Shown here in pieces: positions 53,588-63,450 of a DNA stretch of 64,000 bases. A model generated the notes under the pieces. That model saw only the letters and a program-made list of their open reading frames with translations. It ran no database searches and was not told where the DNA came from. Source of the stretch: Allochromatium palmeri (GTDB taxonomy: Bacteria > Pseudomonadota > Gammaproteobacteria > Chromatiales > Chromatiaceae); NCBI RefSeq assembly GCF_009720725.1, contig NZ_WNKT01000010.1, forward strand, positions 48,268 through 112,267, written 5' to 3'. Positions within the stretch are counted from its first letter, which is position 1; each line of letters starts with the position of its first letter. The translations under genes and the position numbers were made by a program.

Positions 53588-56356
53588 TCAACCTGACTTC
53601 AAGGCCGCATGCGCCGCCGCCAGTCGCGCAATCGGCACGCGCGGACCTGAGCAGCTCACATAGTCGAGTCCGGCCTGATGACAGAAGCCGATCGACCCCG
53701 GATGCCCGCCGTGCTCGCCGCAGATGCCGACATGCAGATCGGGCTTGACCGCCCGCCCCCACTCCACGGCCAACTGCATCAGCTTGCCTACGCCCTTGAC
53801 GTCGAGCACATCGAACGGGTTGTCCTGCAACAGACCCGACTGATTGTAGAGCGGCAGGAACTTGTTCTCGGCATCCTCGCGCGAGAAAGAGAAGGTCGCC
53901 TGCGTCAGGTCATTGGTGCCGAAGGAGAAGAACTCGGCCTCCTCGGCCAGCGAGTCGGCGCGCATACAGGCGCGCACCACCTCGATCATAGTGCCGAACT
54001 GGAACTTGACCGGCTTGCCGTAATGCGCGGCAACCTCACTATGGATGGTCTCGACATATTCCTTGACCTTGCGCAGTTCCTGCACCGTGCAGACCTGCGG
54101 CACCTTGATCTGCGGATGGACCTCGATGCCCGACTTGGCGCACTCGGCGGCGGCTTCCAAAATAGCGCGTACCTGCATCTGATAGATCTCGGGGAAGGTC
54201 ATGCCGAGCCGCACGCCGCGATGTCCCAGCATCGGGTTGGTCTCGTAAAGCGCACGCACCTTCTTGAGCATCGCCTCCTTCTTTGCGATGGCTTCCTCGA
54301 TCACCGCTGGGTCGAGCATGTGACGCGCGGTCTCGACCTCGCGCCGCAAGCCCTCCGCGGCATGCAGCAGCCCCATGGCTCCCGACAGGACGCCCACGCC
54401 ACGCGCCGTCTGACCCAGCACCCGCAGCTCGGACAGCTCGCGTTCGAGCACATGCTCGTCGGGCAGGAACTCGTGGATCGGCGGATCGAGCAGCCGGATG
54501 GTGACCGGATGCGGCGACATCACCTCGAACAGGTCATGGAAGTCCTGACGCTGCAAGGGCAGCAGCCGGTCGAGCGCCTCCTGACGCGCCTCGGGCGTAT
54601 CAGCGACGATCATTTCGATCACGATCGGCAGCCGCTCGACATCATTGAACATGCGCTCGGTGCGTGCCAACCCGATGCCGACCGCGCCATAGCGTCGTGC
54701 GCGACGCGCATCGTCCGGGGTGTCGGCATTGGCCAGCACCTTGAGTTTGGCCAACTCGTCGGCCCAGCCGAGCAGGGTATGGAGTTCGGGCGTGAAGTCC
54801 GGTTCCACCGTTGGGATCGCGCCCAGATAGACCTTGCCCGAGGTGCCGTCGATGGTGATGACATCCCCTTCCTTGAAGCTGGTCAGCCCAACGCGCGCTT
54901 CGCGCCGGTCGACATCGACACTGATGCCTTCAGCGCCGGCCACGCACGGCTTGCCCATGCCGCGCGCAACCACCGCCGCGTGCGAGGTCTTGCCGCCGCG
55001 CGATGTCAGGATGGCTTCGGAGGCGAAGAAACCGTGGATGTCCTCCGGCTTGGTCTCCTCGCGCACCAGGATGACTTTAAGTCCCTGCTCCTTGCCGAGC
55101 TGTTCGGCGCGGTCGGCGTCGAACACCGCGATGCCGGAGGCCGCGCCCGGCGAGGCCGGCAGACCCTGGGCGACCGCTTCGGCCTTGAAACTTGGATCGA
55201 GACGCGGGAACAGCATCTGTTCCAGTGACTCGGGCGCGATGCGCAACAGGGCCTGTTCTTTAGTAATGAGTCCCTCGCGTTCCATCTCGACCGAGGTGCG
55301 CACCATGGCGACCGTGTTCATCTTGCCGTTGCGGGTCTGGAGACAATAGAGCTGACCCTGCTCGATGGTGAACTCGAAGTCCTGGATTTCGCGGTAGTGA
55401 GTTTCGAGCTTGTCGCGCAGTTCGTCGAGCTGATCGGCCAGTTCGGGCATCTCGACCCGGAGCCGGTCGAGCGGCTTGGGGGTGCGGATACCGGCGACCA
55501 CGTCTTCGCCCTGGGCGTTGACCAGATACTCGCCGTAGAGCTTGTTCTCACCCGTGGCTGGATTGCGGGTGAAGGCAACGCCGGTGGCCGAGTCGTCGCC
55601 CCGGTTGCCGAAGACCATGGTCACGACATTGACCGCCGTGCCATTGGCCATATCCGGGGTGATATGGAACTGCTTGCGATAGTCGACCGCGCGCTTGCCC
55701 GACCAGGAGTTGAAGACGGCCTTGATGGCGATTTCGAGCTGCTGATAGGGGTCGGTCGGGAAGGGCTGGCCGGTGGCGTCCTCGACCACCTTGAGGAAGC
55801 GTTCGCAGGTCTCGCGCAGGTCGCCGGCGGAGAGATCGACGTCCTGCTTGGCGTGAGCGGCCTCCTTGATAGCGGCGAATTCCTTGTCGAACGCCTCGTC
55901 ATGCACGCCGAGCGCGACCTTGCCGAAAAGCTGGATGAAGCGCCGGTAAGCGTCGTAGCCGAAGCGCGGATCGTCGGTGGCACGGATCACGCCTTGCAGG
56001 GTGTCGGCGTTCAGACCCAGGTTGAGGATGGTGTCCATCATGCCCGGCATCGACATCGCCGAGCCTGAGCGCACCGAGACCAGCAGCGGATTGTCCGGGT
56101 CGCCGAAGCCCTTGCCGGTCTTCTGCTCCAGGGCGCGCATCTGTCCCTGGACCTGCTCGATCAGGCCGGGCGGCAGCGCCTGTTTAGGTTCGTCGAGATA
56201 CTCCAGACAGGCCGCCGTGGAGATGACGAAGCCGGGCGGGACGTTCAGCCCGATCTGGGTCATCTCGCACAGGTTGGCACCCTTGCCGCCGAGCAATTTT
56301 TTGTCCTTTCCATCGCCGTCCTCGAACGCAAAGACATACTGAGTCGTGGTGTCCAT
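53588..56356 (-). CDS. ppdK: Pyruvate, phosphate dikinase
   Basis: 922 residues. The N-terminal ATP-grasp domain starts VFAFEDGDGKDKKLLGGKGAN; the central swivelling domain has the phosphohistidine in GGKTSHAAVVARGMGKPC; the C-terminal domain binds PEP/pyruvate and ends with the Cys of CGEHGG. This is the PPDK order rather than that of PEP synthase, and it interconverts pyruvate, ATP and phosphate with PEP, AMP and pyrophosphate. Length is slightly above usual. The regulatory ppsR-type gene is not seen next to it. hicAB follows after 25 bases. Confidence 0.95.
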   Translation of the reverse strand: MDTTTQYVFAFEDGDGKDKKLLGGKGANLCEMTQIGLNVPPGFVISTAACLEYLDEPKQALPPGLIEQVQGQMRALEQKTGKGFGDPDNPLLVSVRSGSAMSMPGMMDTILNLGLNADTLQGVIRATDDPRFGYDAYRRFIQLFGKVALGVHDEAFDKEFAAIKEAAHAKQDVDLSAGDLRETCERFLKVVEDATGQPFPTDPYQQLEIAIKAVFNSWSGKRAVDYRKQFHITPDMANGTAVNVVTMVFGNRGDDSATGVAFTRNPATGENKLYGEYLVNAQGEDVVAGIRTPKPLDRLRVEMPELADQLDELRDKLETHYREIQDFEFTIEQGQLYCLQTRNGKMNTVAMVRTSVEMEREGLITKEQALLRIAPESLEQMLFPRLDPSFKAEAVAQGLPASPGAASGIAVFDADRAEQLGKEQGLKVILVREETKPEDIHGFFASEAILTSRGGKTSHAAVVARGMGKPCVAGAEGISVDVDRREARVGLTSFKEGDVITIDGTSGKVYLGAIPTVEPDFTPELHTLLGWADELAKLKVLANADTPDDARRARRYGAVGIGLARTERMFNDVERLPIVIEMIVADTPEARQEALDRLLPLQRQDFHDLFEVMSPHPVTIRLLDPPIHEFLPDEHVLERELSELRVLGQTARGVGVLSGAMGLLHAAEGLRREVETARHMLDPAVIEEAIAKKEAMLKKVRALYETNPMLGHRGVRLGMTFPEIYQMQVRAILEAAAECAKSGIEVHPQIKVPQVCTVQELRKVKEYVETIHSEVAAHYGKPVKFQFGTMIEVVRACMRADSLAEEAEFFSFGTNDLTQATFSFSREDAENKFLPLYNQSGLLQDNPFDVLDVKGVGKLMQLAVEWGRAVKPDLHVGICGEHGGHPGSIGFCHQAGLDYVSCSGPRVPIARLAAAHAALKSG

Positions 56357-56546
56357 CGATGGGGTCCGCCTCTTCTTCTTTGGTTAGTTGTGATGGGTCT
56401 GGCGCTTCAGGCGACATGCTGCCATATCCGACGCGCGCGGGGTACCGTGGATTTTTGGCGAATCCAGCCGGAGGAGCACCAACGACACGACCGGCACCGG
56501 GATGATCGAACCGCGCGGAAATCCATTTGCAGATTTCGGTTCCGGT

Positions 56547-56562
56547 GAGTAATCTTTTACTC
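56547..56562. promoter_or_regulatory. Short inverted repeat before the GNAT module
   Basis: GAGTAA-TCTT-TTACTC lies 19 bases upstream of the 56581 ATG. A strong ribosome-binding site, AGGAGGTGA, follows in the same stretch. The position suits an autoregulatory operator. The 224-base region 56357-56580 also serves ppdK on the other strand. Confidence 0.45.
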
Positions 56563-56580
56563 AAAAGCAGGAGGTGACCG

Positions 56581-56979
56581 ATGGCGCGTTTTCAAGCCCT
56601 GACCAACGCTGTACTCGAAGCCGAACTCGATCTGTTACGCGAGCGGTTCGGACTCGGACCGAATCAGAAGGCTGATCTCTTGCGCGAAATGGCGGTGATC
56701 GCAGGTTGGGTCGCGCGCCAGATGCAGCAGGGGCGGGTCATCGAGGCACGCTGCGGCGACATGGTCGAGCGACTTCAGCATCCGGCGCTGGAGCGTTCGA
56801 GCGCGGCGGAAAATCGATCCGCAGGCGAGCGGCTGGTCTTGAGCGATGCCGAGGTAGAGCGTCTGGCGACTCTGCTCGAACGGGGGTTCGATCCGCCTCC
56901 GGCCTTGCGCGCGGCGCTCGCGAATCTGGCGCAAGCGCCGCGGCGGCCCCCGTCGTTGCGCTGGTCGCCGTTGGACTGA
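56581..56979 (+). CDS. Putative antitoxin of a GNAT-type pair
   Basis: 132 residues. It starts MARFQALTNAVLEAELDLL, then a charged helical region, and ends RPPSLRWSPLD. It lacks the DUF1778 ribbon-helix-helix fold known from TacA-type antitoxins and matches nothing I recognise. AGGAGGTGA precedes the ATG. It ends four bases before the GNAT gene, so it is probably its neutralising partner; that is inferred from arrangement, size and the inverted repeat at its promoter. Confidence 0.6.
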   Translation: MARFQALTNAVLEAELDLLRERFGLGPNQKADLLREMAVIAGWVARQMQQGRVIEARCGDMVERLQHPALERSSAAENRSAGERLVLSDAEVERLATLLERGFDPPPALRAALANLAQAPRRPPSLRWSPLD

Positions 56980-56982
56980 GCC

Positions 56983-57570
56983 ATGCCGCTACGCATTGAG
57001 CCGCTGGATCGCTCCCATCGTCCATTGCTCGCCGACTTTCAGAATCCATGCCCTGGTCTGGTGGACTATCTGCGGCGATACGCCTTACGTCACGCCGAAA
57101 AGGATCTCCTGGCGCGAACCTATGTGGCCATCGACAGCGGAACCGGCATGCCTCGGTTGGCCGGTTATTTCAGTCTGACCACTGTCAGCGTTGAACGCGG
57201 ATCGCTGGCGCCGCTTCCCGACTTGAACCGGCTGCCTCGCTTCCCGATTCCAGGAATCCTCCTGGCACGGCTCGCGGTCGATACCCGTATTCGCGGGCAG
57301 GGATTGGGCCGTTACCTGTTCGAGGAGGCGCTGGGTCTGACGCTGCAACTTGCGCAGAACGGCCCCGTGGCCTTCCGCCTGTTCGTCACCGATGCCCTCG
57401 ATGCCGAGGCGCAGTCTTTCTACGCGCATTTTGGGTGCGCGCCGCTGAGTGAGGGGTTTCCCTGCCGGATGGTTCTGGATCTGCGTCCGCTGCTGTGGGG
57501 TCAAACCGAACCGGACACCAGAACGGCGGCAGGCGGCTCAGACGATTCCAGCATCCAGCCGATTGGGTAA
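56983..57570 (+). CDS. GNAT-family N-acetyltransferase, TacT-like toxin candidate
   Basis: 195 residues with acetyl-CoA motif A in VDTRIRGQGLGRYLF and the later YAHFGC at the GNAT end. The beginning (NPCPGLVDYLRRYALRHAEKDLLARTYVA) fits TacT-like acetyltransferase toxins, which acetylate aminoacyl-tRNA. The C-terminal 30 residues are disordered. The linked upstream gene suggests a type II toxin-antitoxin pair, yet the antitoxin is not DUF1778. An ordinary acetyltransferase cannot be excluded. Confidence 0.68.
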   Translation: MPLRIEPLDRSHRPLLADFQNPCPGLVDYLRRYALRHAEKDLLARTYVAIDSGTGMPRLAGYFSLTTVSVERGSLAPLPDLNRLPRFPIPGILLARLAVDTRIRGQGLGRYLFEEALGLTLQLAQNGPVAFRLFVTDALDAEAQSFYAHFGCAPLSEGFPCRMVLDLRPLLWGQTEPDTRTAAGGSDDSSIQPIG

Positions 57571-57853
57571 GCGGCGCAACTCGTTCGCGCACGAAATGTG
57601 CAGCGCTGCGTCACGCGGAAACAAAAACACTGTCCGCCGCACGCTAACCTAACCACATGGCCCCAGTTGAACTCACGGCTTGAGAATGCGGTGATGGCCA
57701 TAGGTTCCTCCGCGTGAAAACCGAGAGAGTGACGTCACTCCATTATTGGCCATCGACAGGGTATTCGCCACGGCGGCGACAGCCTGCCTTGCCCTTGTCT
57801 GAGCGGGTTATACTTCATCGCTTTCGCATCGCCCGACCACGAGCCTGAGCACC
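57571..57853. promoter_or_regulatory. Region between the GNAT gene and valS
   Basis: 283 bases with no gene. A perfect 14-base palindrome GAGTGACGTCACTC lies at 57727-57740. A -10-like TATACT is at 57809-57814, 39 bases before the valS ATG, without a good -35. Nothing else is recognised. Confidence 0.45.
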
Positions 57854-60703
57854 ATGCTGGACAAGAACTACGACCCCCAAACCCTGGAAGCCCATTGGTA
57901 CCGCCACTGGGAGGAACGCGGCTATTTCGTGCCCGCCGAAACCGCGCGCGAGGCCGCCCAGAGCGCCTACTGCATCATGATCCCGCCGCCGAACGTCACC
58001 GGCAGCCTGCACATGGGTCATGCCTTCCAGGACACCATCATGGATGCCCTGGTTCGCTATCACCGGATGAAAGGCGAGCAGACGCTGTGGCAGGCCGGCA
58101 CCGATCACGCCGGCATCGCGACGCAAATGGTCGTCGAGCGCCTGATCGAGGCCGAAGGCCAGACGCGCCACAACTACGGACGCGACGCCTTCATCGAGCG
58201 CATCTGGGACTGGAAGGCCGAATCCGGCGGCACCATCACCCGCCAGTTGCGGCGCATGGGTGCCTCGCTCGACTGGGCGCACGAACGCTTCACCATGGAC
58301 GAAGGACTCTCGGAGGCGGTGCGCGAGGTCTTCGTGCGCCTCCACGAAGAAGGCTTGATCTATCGCGGCAAGCGGCTGGTGAACTGGGATCCGGTGCTGC
58401 ACACGGCCGTGTCAGACCTCGAAGTGCTGTCCGAGGAAGAAAGCGGCTTCATGTGGGAGATGCGTTATCCCATCGTCCAGCCGCCGGGCGCGTCCGGCCC
58501 TCAGTTCCTGGTCGTCTCCACCACCCGCCCCGAGACCATGCTCGGCGACTGCGCGGTCGCTGTGAACCCGGAAGACGAGCGGTATAAACACCTGATCGGC
58601 GCCTTCGTCGAGCTGCCGCTGACCGGACGGCGCATCCCCATCGTCGCCGACGAGCACGCCGATCCCGAGTTCGGCACCGGCTGCGTCAAGATCACCCCGG
58701 CGCATGACTTCAACGACCATCAGGTGTGGCTAAACCATCGCGACGAGACCGCCATCGCCGCGCAGCCGCACGGCGGACTCATCAACATCTTCACGCCCGA
58801 CGCCGCTATTCGCGACAACGAACCGGAAGAAGGCCAGTTGCTGCCGGCGGCCTATATCGGACTCGACCGCTACGCGGCGCGCAAGCGCATCGTTGCTGAT
58901 CTGGAAGCCGCCGGACTGCTCGCGGCGGTCAAGGATCACCGCCTCCAGCAGCCGCGCGGCGACCGCTCGGGCGCGGTCATCGAACCCTATCTGACCGACC
59001 AGTGGTATGTGCGCGTCGCCCCGCTCGCCGAGCCGGCCATCGCCGCCGTCGAGAACGGCGACATCCGTTTCGTCCCCGACAACTGGAAGAACACCTATTT
59101 CGAGTGGATGCGCAACATCCAGGACTGGTGCATCAGTCGCCAGATCTGGTGGGGCCATCGCATCCCGGCCTGGTACGACAGTGAAGGCAACGTCTATGTC
59201 GGGCGCTCCGAGGATGAGGTTCGCGCCAAGCATGGCTTTGGCCCCGAGGTCGAACTGCGCCAGGACGAGGACGTGCTCGACACCTGGTTCAGCTCGGCGC
59301 TCTGGCCCTTCAGTACGCTCGGCTGGCCGGAGGACACCGACCGGCTCAAGACCTTCTATCCGACCTCGGTGCTGGTGACGGGCTTCGACATCATTTTCTT
59401 CTGGGTCGCGCGGATGATCATGATGGGTCTGAAGTTCATGGGCGACGTGCCCTTCCGCGAGGTCTACATCCATGGACTGGTGCGCGACAAAAACGGCGAC
59501 AAGATGTCCAAGTCCAAGGGCAACGTCCTTGACCCCATCGATCTGATCGACGGCATTGACCTGGAATCCCTGGTCGAGAAGCGCACCAAGGGCATGATGC
59601 AGCCACATCTGGCCGAAAAGATTACCAAGGACACGCGCAAAGACTTCCCCGACGGCATCCCGGCGTTCGGCACCGATGCACTGCGCTTCACCTTCGCCGC
59701 GCTCGCCACCACCGGACGCGACATCAAGTTCGACCTGCAACGCACCGAGGGCTACCGCAACTTCTGCAACAAGCTCTGGAACGCCTCGCGCTATGTGTTG
59801 ATGAACACTGAAGACCAGGATTGCGGCCTGGGGTCGGACCCGATCGAACTGAGTGCCGCCGACCGCTGGATTCGCGCCGAACTCGACCGCACCATCGGCA
59901 CCGTCACCGAGTCCATAGACATCTACCGCTTCGACCTGGCGGCGCAGGCGCTCTACGACTTCACCTGGAACGCGTTCTGCGACTGGTATCTGGAGCTGTC
60001 CAAGCCGGTGCTGACCGGCACGCAATCTTCAGACGCGGCCAAGCGCGGCACGCGCCGCACCCTGGTGCAGACGCTCGAAACCCTGCTGCGTCTGGCGCAT
60101 CCGATCATGCCCTTCATCACCGAGGAGATCTGGCAGAAGGTGCGGCCGCTCGCCGGTGTCGAGGGCGATACGATCATGCTGGCGCCCTACCCCGCGCGCG
60201 ATCCGTCTGCCGAAGACGCCCAGGCCGTCGGCGAGATTGACTGGGTCAAGCAGTGCATCCTCGGCATCCGGCGTATCAAGGGCGAGATGAACATCGCGCC
60301 CGGCAAGCCGCTGCCGATTCTGGTCGTCAACGCGACCGAGCAGGAACAGCAGTGGCTGGAGACGGCGCGGCCTTATCTGGACTTCCTCGCCCGCACCGAG
60401 TCGATCACGGTGCTCAATGACGAGTCGCAGGCACCCGAGTCGGCCATCGCGCTGGTCGGGGCCATGAAGATCCTGATCCCGATGGCGGGTTTGATCGACA
60501 AGGACGCTGAGTTGAAGCGGTTGGACAAGGAGATCGCGCGCCTGACCGACGACAGCGCCCGCACCGAGGCCAAGCTCGCCAATCCGGCCTTCGTCGACAA
60601 AGCGCCAGCGGCGGTGGTGGACAAAGAGCGGGCCAAGCTGGCCGAGCACGCGGCGGCGATTGCCAATCTGCGGGCGCAGCGCGACAAGATTGCGGCGCTC
60701 TGA
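57854..60703 (+). CDS. valS: Valyl-tRNA synthetase
   Basis: 949-residue class I aminoacyl-tRNA synthetase. HIGH is represented by HMGH in [20 protein letters not shown] by [14 protein letters not shown], an editing domain lies between, and the C-terminal end is a coiled tRNA-binding arm ([15 protein letters not shown]). It starts [15 protein letters not shown], typical for ValS. Length matches E. coli (951). The gene stands alone, followed by accessory DNA. Confidence 0.96.
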   Translation: MLDKNYDPQTLEAHWYRHWEERGYFVPAETAREAAQSAYCIMIPPPNVTGSLHMGHAFQDTIMDALVRYHRMKGEQTLWQAGTDHAGIATQMVVERLIEAEGQTRHNYGRDAFIERIWDWKAESGGTITRQLRRMGASLDWAHERFTMDEGLSEAVREVFVRLHEEGLIYRGKRLVNWDPVLHTAVSDLEVLSEEESGFMWEMRYPIVQPPGASGPQFLVVSTTRPETMLGDCAVAVNPEDERYKHLIGAFVELPLTGRRIPIVADEHADPEFGTGCVKITPAHDFNDHQVWLNHRDETAIAAQPHGGLINIFTPDAAIRDNEPEEGQLLPAAYIGLDRYAARKRIVADLEAAGLLAAVKDHRLQQPRGDRSGAVIEPYLTDQWYVRVAPLAEPAIAAVENGDIRFVPDNWKNTYFEWMRNIQDWCISRQIWWGHRIPAWYDSEGNVYVGRSEDEVRAKHGFGPEVELRQDEDVLDTWFSSALWPFSTLGWPEDTDRLKTFYPTSVLVTGFDIIFFWVARMIMMGLKFMGDVPFREVYIHGLVRDKNGDKMSKSKGNVLDPIDLIDGIDLESLVEKRTKGMMQPHLAEKITKDTRKDFPDGIPAFGTDALRFTFAALATTGRDIKFDLQRTEGYRNFCNKLWNASRYVLMNTEDQDCGLGSDPIELSAADRWIRAELDRTIGTVTESIDIYRFDLAAQALYDFTWNAFCDWYLELSKPVLTGTQSSDAAKRGTRRTLVQTLETLLRLAHPIMPFITEEIWQKVRPLAGVEGDTIMLAPYPARDPSAEDAQAVGEIDWVKQCILGIRRIKGEMNIAPGKPLPILVVNATEQEQQWLETARPYLDFLARTESITVLNDESQAPESAIALVGAMKILIPMAGLIDKDAELKRLDKEIARLTDDSARTEAKLANPAFVDKAPAAVVDKERAKLAEHAAAIANLRAQRDKIAAL

Positions 60704-60760
60704 GCCGGCCATGGTCACGAAGCGGGAGCTTCGTGACCAGACAAATCTTAGGAGCCCCTC

Positions 60761-61021
60761 ATGCACGTCTCGTTTTCTATCGATGACGATATCCTGTTCT
60801 CACTGAGAGAATCCGCTGAAGAGTTCACGCGCGATATGCGTTTTTTGGCGGCGCTGATGTGGTATCGCAAAAACAAGCTGTCACTGGGCAAGGCGGCGGA
60901 ACTGGCCGGCTACAGCAAGCTGGAGTTCATCGAGCGCATGAAACTGGACGGTAAGCCCATCTTCGACTATGACGCCGCGCAGATGGACGAGGTGTTCGCG
61001 GACGTGGCCAAGTTGCCGTGA
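60761..61021 (+). CDS. UPF0175-family antitoxin, apparently orphan
   Basis: 86 residues with the UPF0175 centre NKLSLGKAAELAGYSKLEFI and the end FDYDAAQMDEVFADV. AGGAG lies about seven bases before the ATG. This family usually precedes a DUF3368 PIN-domain toxin. Here the toxin start overlaps the stop (GTGATC) but its frame is ruined after about a dozen codons, so the antitoxin has lost its partner. Confidence 0.85.
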   Translation: MHVSFSIDDDILFSLRESAEEFTRDMRFLAALMWYRKNKLSLGKAAELAGYSKLEFIERMKLDGKPIFDYDAAQMDEVFADVAKLP

Positions 61022-61279
61022 TCGTCGTGGCCAACACGACGCCGATCGGCCATCCACGCCCAAGGACTGGTCTCACTGCTCGCCGAACTGCACGACGCCC
61101 TCGCTGCCCTAGCCGAACTGGGCCTGGTCCAGCGCGAGGGCGAGCACTACCGGATGGCCGGGAGCCGGTCGGGTGGATAGGCCGAGCGCAACGCGAGGCC
61201 CAAGGATGATAGCCTGATCGACATCATCGATGCCAAGTCGCCGGCGGGGTATCGGATTGGGATGTTGGGGGAGTGGTAG
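61018..61279 (+). pseudogene. Decayed DUF3368 PIN-toxin and other gene debris
   Basis: The frame from the GTG at 61018 starts MIVVANTTPI, the beginning of DUF3368 toxins, then departs from the family. In another frame 61050-61180 reads like a winged-helix end (LAALAELGLVQREGEHYRMA) and 61180-61279 like a C-terminal tail (DDSLIDIIDAKSPAGYRIG). I cannot assign the last two. The segment looks like the joined remnants of two or more genes. Confidence 0.6.
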
Positions 61280-61290
61280 AATCGCCGGCC

Positions 61291-61761
61291 ATGACCGAAT
61301 CTCAACGCCAATCGATGCGGGAAGCCCGAGAGGCACTGATCAAGGCGCGGGATGTCGGCGTCTGGGGGACGAAGAACCTCAATCGCAACAAGCGGCGCAC
61401 CGATGCGCTGGTCGCCGACCTGGAGCCGATGGCCCATGAGCCGGAAGTGGCCGCTCTTCTGGATCGTATACGTCGCGACCCGGCGCGCGTCGATAGTCGT
61501 GAACTACACTACATCCAGCGGCGCTATCAAGACGGCGAGGCGTTGAGTAGTGCCGATGAGATGGACGCCCTCTATCGGCGCATCCTGAGCGATCAGGAGG
61601 CACGTTTGTATCGAAAGGGCGGAGTCCGTTATCAAGTTCGATCGCCGCGCGAAGGTTGGAACGCCATTTTCGATCCGGACGGCACGCGCGTCAGTCTGTA
61701 CCCTGATCTCGACGATGACTTTGGTGAAATGCTATGGATGCTAAGCGATCTGATCCGGTAG
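61291..61761 (+). CDS. Unknown protein, first gene of a two-gene unit
   Basis: 156 residues from the ATG at 61291; a GTG at 61273 gives six more. The N-terminal half is helical and charged (SMREAREALIKARDVGVW), the C-terminal half is of mixed character (VRYQVRSPREGWNAIFDPDG) and ends FGEMLWMLSDLIR. No family is recognised. It overlaps the next gene by 28 bases, so the two are expected to be translated together. Confidence 0.5.
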   Translation: MTESQRQSMREAREALIKARDVGVWGTKNLNRNKRRTDALVADLEPMAHEPEVAALLDRIRRDPARVDSRELHYIQRRYQDGEALSSADEMDALYRRILSDQEARLYRKGGVRYQVRSPREGWNAIFDPDGTRVSLYPDLDDDFGEMLWMLSDLIR

Positions 61762-62072
61762 CCCGCTATCGCGAATATGCCTGGTTTCAATTCTCCATGG
61801 ACGGCGAGGGTCTCGGGCTACGCGAAGCGCGAGAGTGCTTGAACGAAGCGCAGGCGCTGTCTCAAGATGTGCGTGAACTCGATGAGATCGTCATCGAGGC
61901 CACGCAGGTCAACGACTACATCAATCCAGGATTGCTGGAAGACGACCCACGCCAACCACTCGCCCACTGGTGGTGGCATCTCGGAAAGTTACGCAACCAC
62001 AGCTATCCCGCGTCTCTGTTGCCCGAACACTTGCGCGCGGTCTACCTGGATGCCACGGATCAGGCGGCTTGA
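61734..62072 (+). CDS. Unknown protein, second gene of a two-gene unit
   Basis: 112 residues, Trp-rich at the end of the middle part (PLAHWWWHLGKLRN). GGTGA lies six bases before the ATG. The frame overlaps the previous one by 28 bases. The size and pairing are like a toxin-antitoxin or immunity pair, but no motif shows it. It converges on the Fic gene, which ends 40 bases further. Confidence 0.5.
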   Translation: MDAKRSDPVARYREYAWFQFSMDGEGLGLREARECLNEAQALSQDVRELDEIVIEATQVNDYINPGLLEDDPRQPLAHWWWHLGKLRNHSYPASLLPEHLRAVYLDATDQAA

Positions 62073-62111
62073 CTCACAACAGATCGAATGCCAAATACCG
62101 ACACCGCACCA

Positions 62112-63230
62112 TCACAGCCACAGAATCTCGTACCCGCTACTCCGCCCACCCTGACCGGTAGGCCGCAAGCACCCCTTCTCGACCAGATCGGCCAGTTCGC
62201 GATAGGCGGTCGCGCGGCTGGTCTTGGTCAGGCCCATATACTTGCGGGTATTCATGCCGCCCGCGAATCCGTCCGGGCCGGCATCCAGCAGACGGTTGAG
62301 CACCTTGCGCTGACGCTCGTTGAGCACCGTCGCCTGATGCCGCAACCAGAAACGCGCCTTGGCCAGGGTCTTGGCCACCGTTTGCTCCGCCGCTGTCGCC
62401 GCCGCCTCGACCTGCGCCAGAAACCACACGAGCCATTCGGTGACGTCCAGCCCGCCGCGCTGGGTGCGTTCCAGGATGGCGTAGTAACCGGCGCGTTCGC
62501 GCTGGATCTGCGCCGAGAGACTGAAAAGACGCATCGGCTGCGACTCGTCCTGGGCGAGGGCCATGTCGGTGATGGCGCGGGCCAGCCGACCGTTGCCGTC
62601 CTCGAAGGGATGCAGGGTGATGAACCAGATGTGTGCCAGGCCGGCGCGCACCAGTCCATCCAGATCGGCGGGAGCCGCGTTGAACCAGGCGAGGAAGCGA
62701 TCGAGCTGGGCCTCCAGCCCGTGGCGAGGCGGTGCGATGAAATGGACCTGCTCCCTACCAATCGCCCCCGAGACCACCTGCATCGGCTCATCGCCGCGCA
62801 GTGTTCCGACACGGATGGCGTGCAGACCCGAATAGCCGGTCGGAAACAGCGCCGCCTGCCAACCGAACAGACGTTCGTTGCTCAGAGGAACATCATGGCG
62901 CTGCGTGGCATCCAGCAGCACATCAATCAATCCATCCACGGCACGCGGCGGCACCGGCAGACCGGCGGTCGGCAGTCCCAGATGGCGGGCTACGGAGGAG
63001 CGCACAGCGTCCAGGTCGAGTCGTTCGCCCTCAATGGCGCTGGTGGTCAGGCCGTCTTCCACCAGAATGGCCGCCACAGCCTCCAGTGTCAGGTCGGCAT
63101 CGAGCAACCGCGCCGCCCCAAGCACCTTACCCTGGGCCAGCCGGGCGCGGGACAGTCCAGGTGCGAATCGGACCGCATCCCAGCGAAACTCAGGCCAGTC
63201 GGGGGACTCCCAGATCCAGGTATGAGGCAT
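62112..63230 (-). CDS. Fic-domain protein (AMP transferase-like)
   Basis: 372 residues. The N-terminal DUF4172-type domain (MPHTWIWESPDWPEFRWD) is followed by the Fic core with the catalytic motif HPFEDGNGRLAR at 207-218. An inhibitory helix motif TSAIEG at 63-68 matches (S/T)xxxE(G/N), so activity may be intramolecularly held back. The C-terminal end (NTRKYMGLTKTSRATAYREL, then a tail YEILWL) looks like a winged helix suited to DNA. Fic proteins AMPylate targets such as GyrB or ParE in toxin-type pairs. No separate antitoxin is seen. An inverted repeat sits at -9 to -39 from the start. Confidence 0.85.
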   Translation of the reverse strand: MPHTWIWESPDWPEFRWDAVRFAPGLSRARLAQGKVLGAARLLDADLTLEAVAAILVEDGLTTSAIEGERLDLDAVRSSVARHLGLPTAGLPVPPRAVDGLIDVLLDATQRHDVPLSNERLFGWQAALFPTGYSGLHAIRVGTLRGDEPMQVVSGAIGREQVHFIAPPRHGLEAQLDRFLAWFNAAPADLDGLVRAGLAHIWFITLHPFEDGNGRLARAITDMALAQDESQPMRLFSLSAQIQRERAGYYAILERTQRGGLDVTEWLVWFLAQVEAAATAAEQTVAKTLAKARFWLRHQATVLNERQRKVLNRLLDAGPDGFAGGMNTRKYMGLTKTSRATAYRELADLVEKGCLRPTGQGGRSSGYEILWL

Positions 63231-63238
63231 TTGGAAAC

Positions 63239-63269
63239 CATAATCGCTTCAAATCATGAAGCGATTATG
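63239..63269. promoter_or_regulatory. Perfect 13-bp inverted repeat in the fic promoter
   Basis: CATAATCGCTTCA (63239-63251), loop AATCA, TGAAGCGATTATG (63257-63269), just upstream of the Fic start at 63230. It is long and exact for an operator. The C-terminal winged-helix region of the Fic protein itself could be the binding partner, giving autoregulation (inference). Confidence 0.65.
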
Positions 63270-63450
63270 CGGAGCGATCGCCTCATGAGCAAGGGAGACG
63301 ACAGCGCCGTAAGCACTGGGACGATCACGATGGAAACAGTATCTTTGGCCAGGAAGAAGGCCAGACGAGCCGCGTCCAGCCCAGAGGCGCCGCGCGTAGG
63401 TCGGCGTGGCTCTGGACGCGGTCGAGGGAGGGGGACGCGCTAAATTGCGA

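Noticed and set aside
57789..57814. Full sigma70 promoter for valS
   Set aside because: Only the -10-like TATACT is convincing; candidate -35 boxes have wrong spacing.
62088..63443. Plus-strand frame of 451 codons over the Fic gene
   Set aside because: Opposite strand has an intact Fic motif; the Arg/Gly-rich tail at 63290-63443 has no counterpart known to me.
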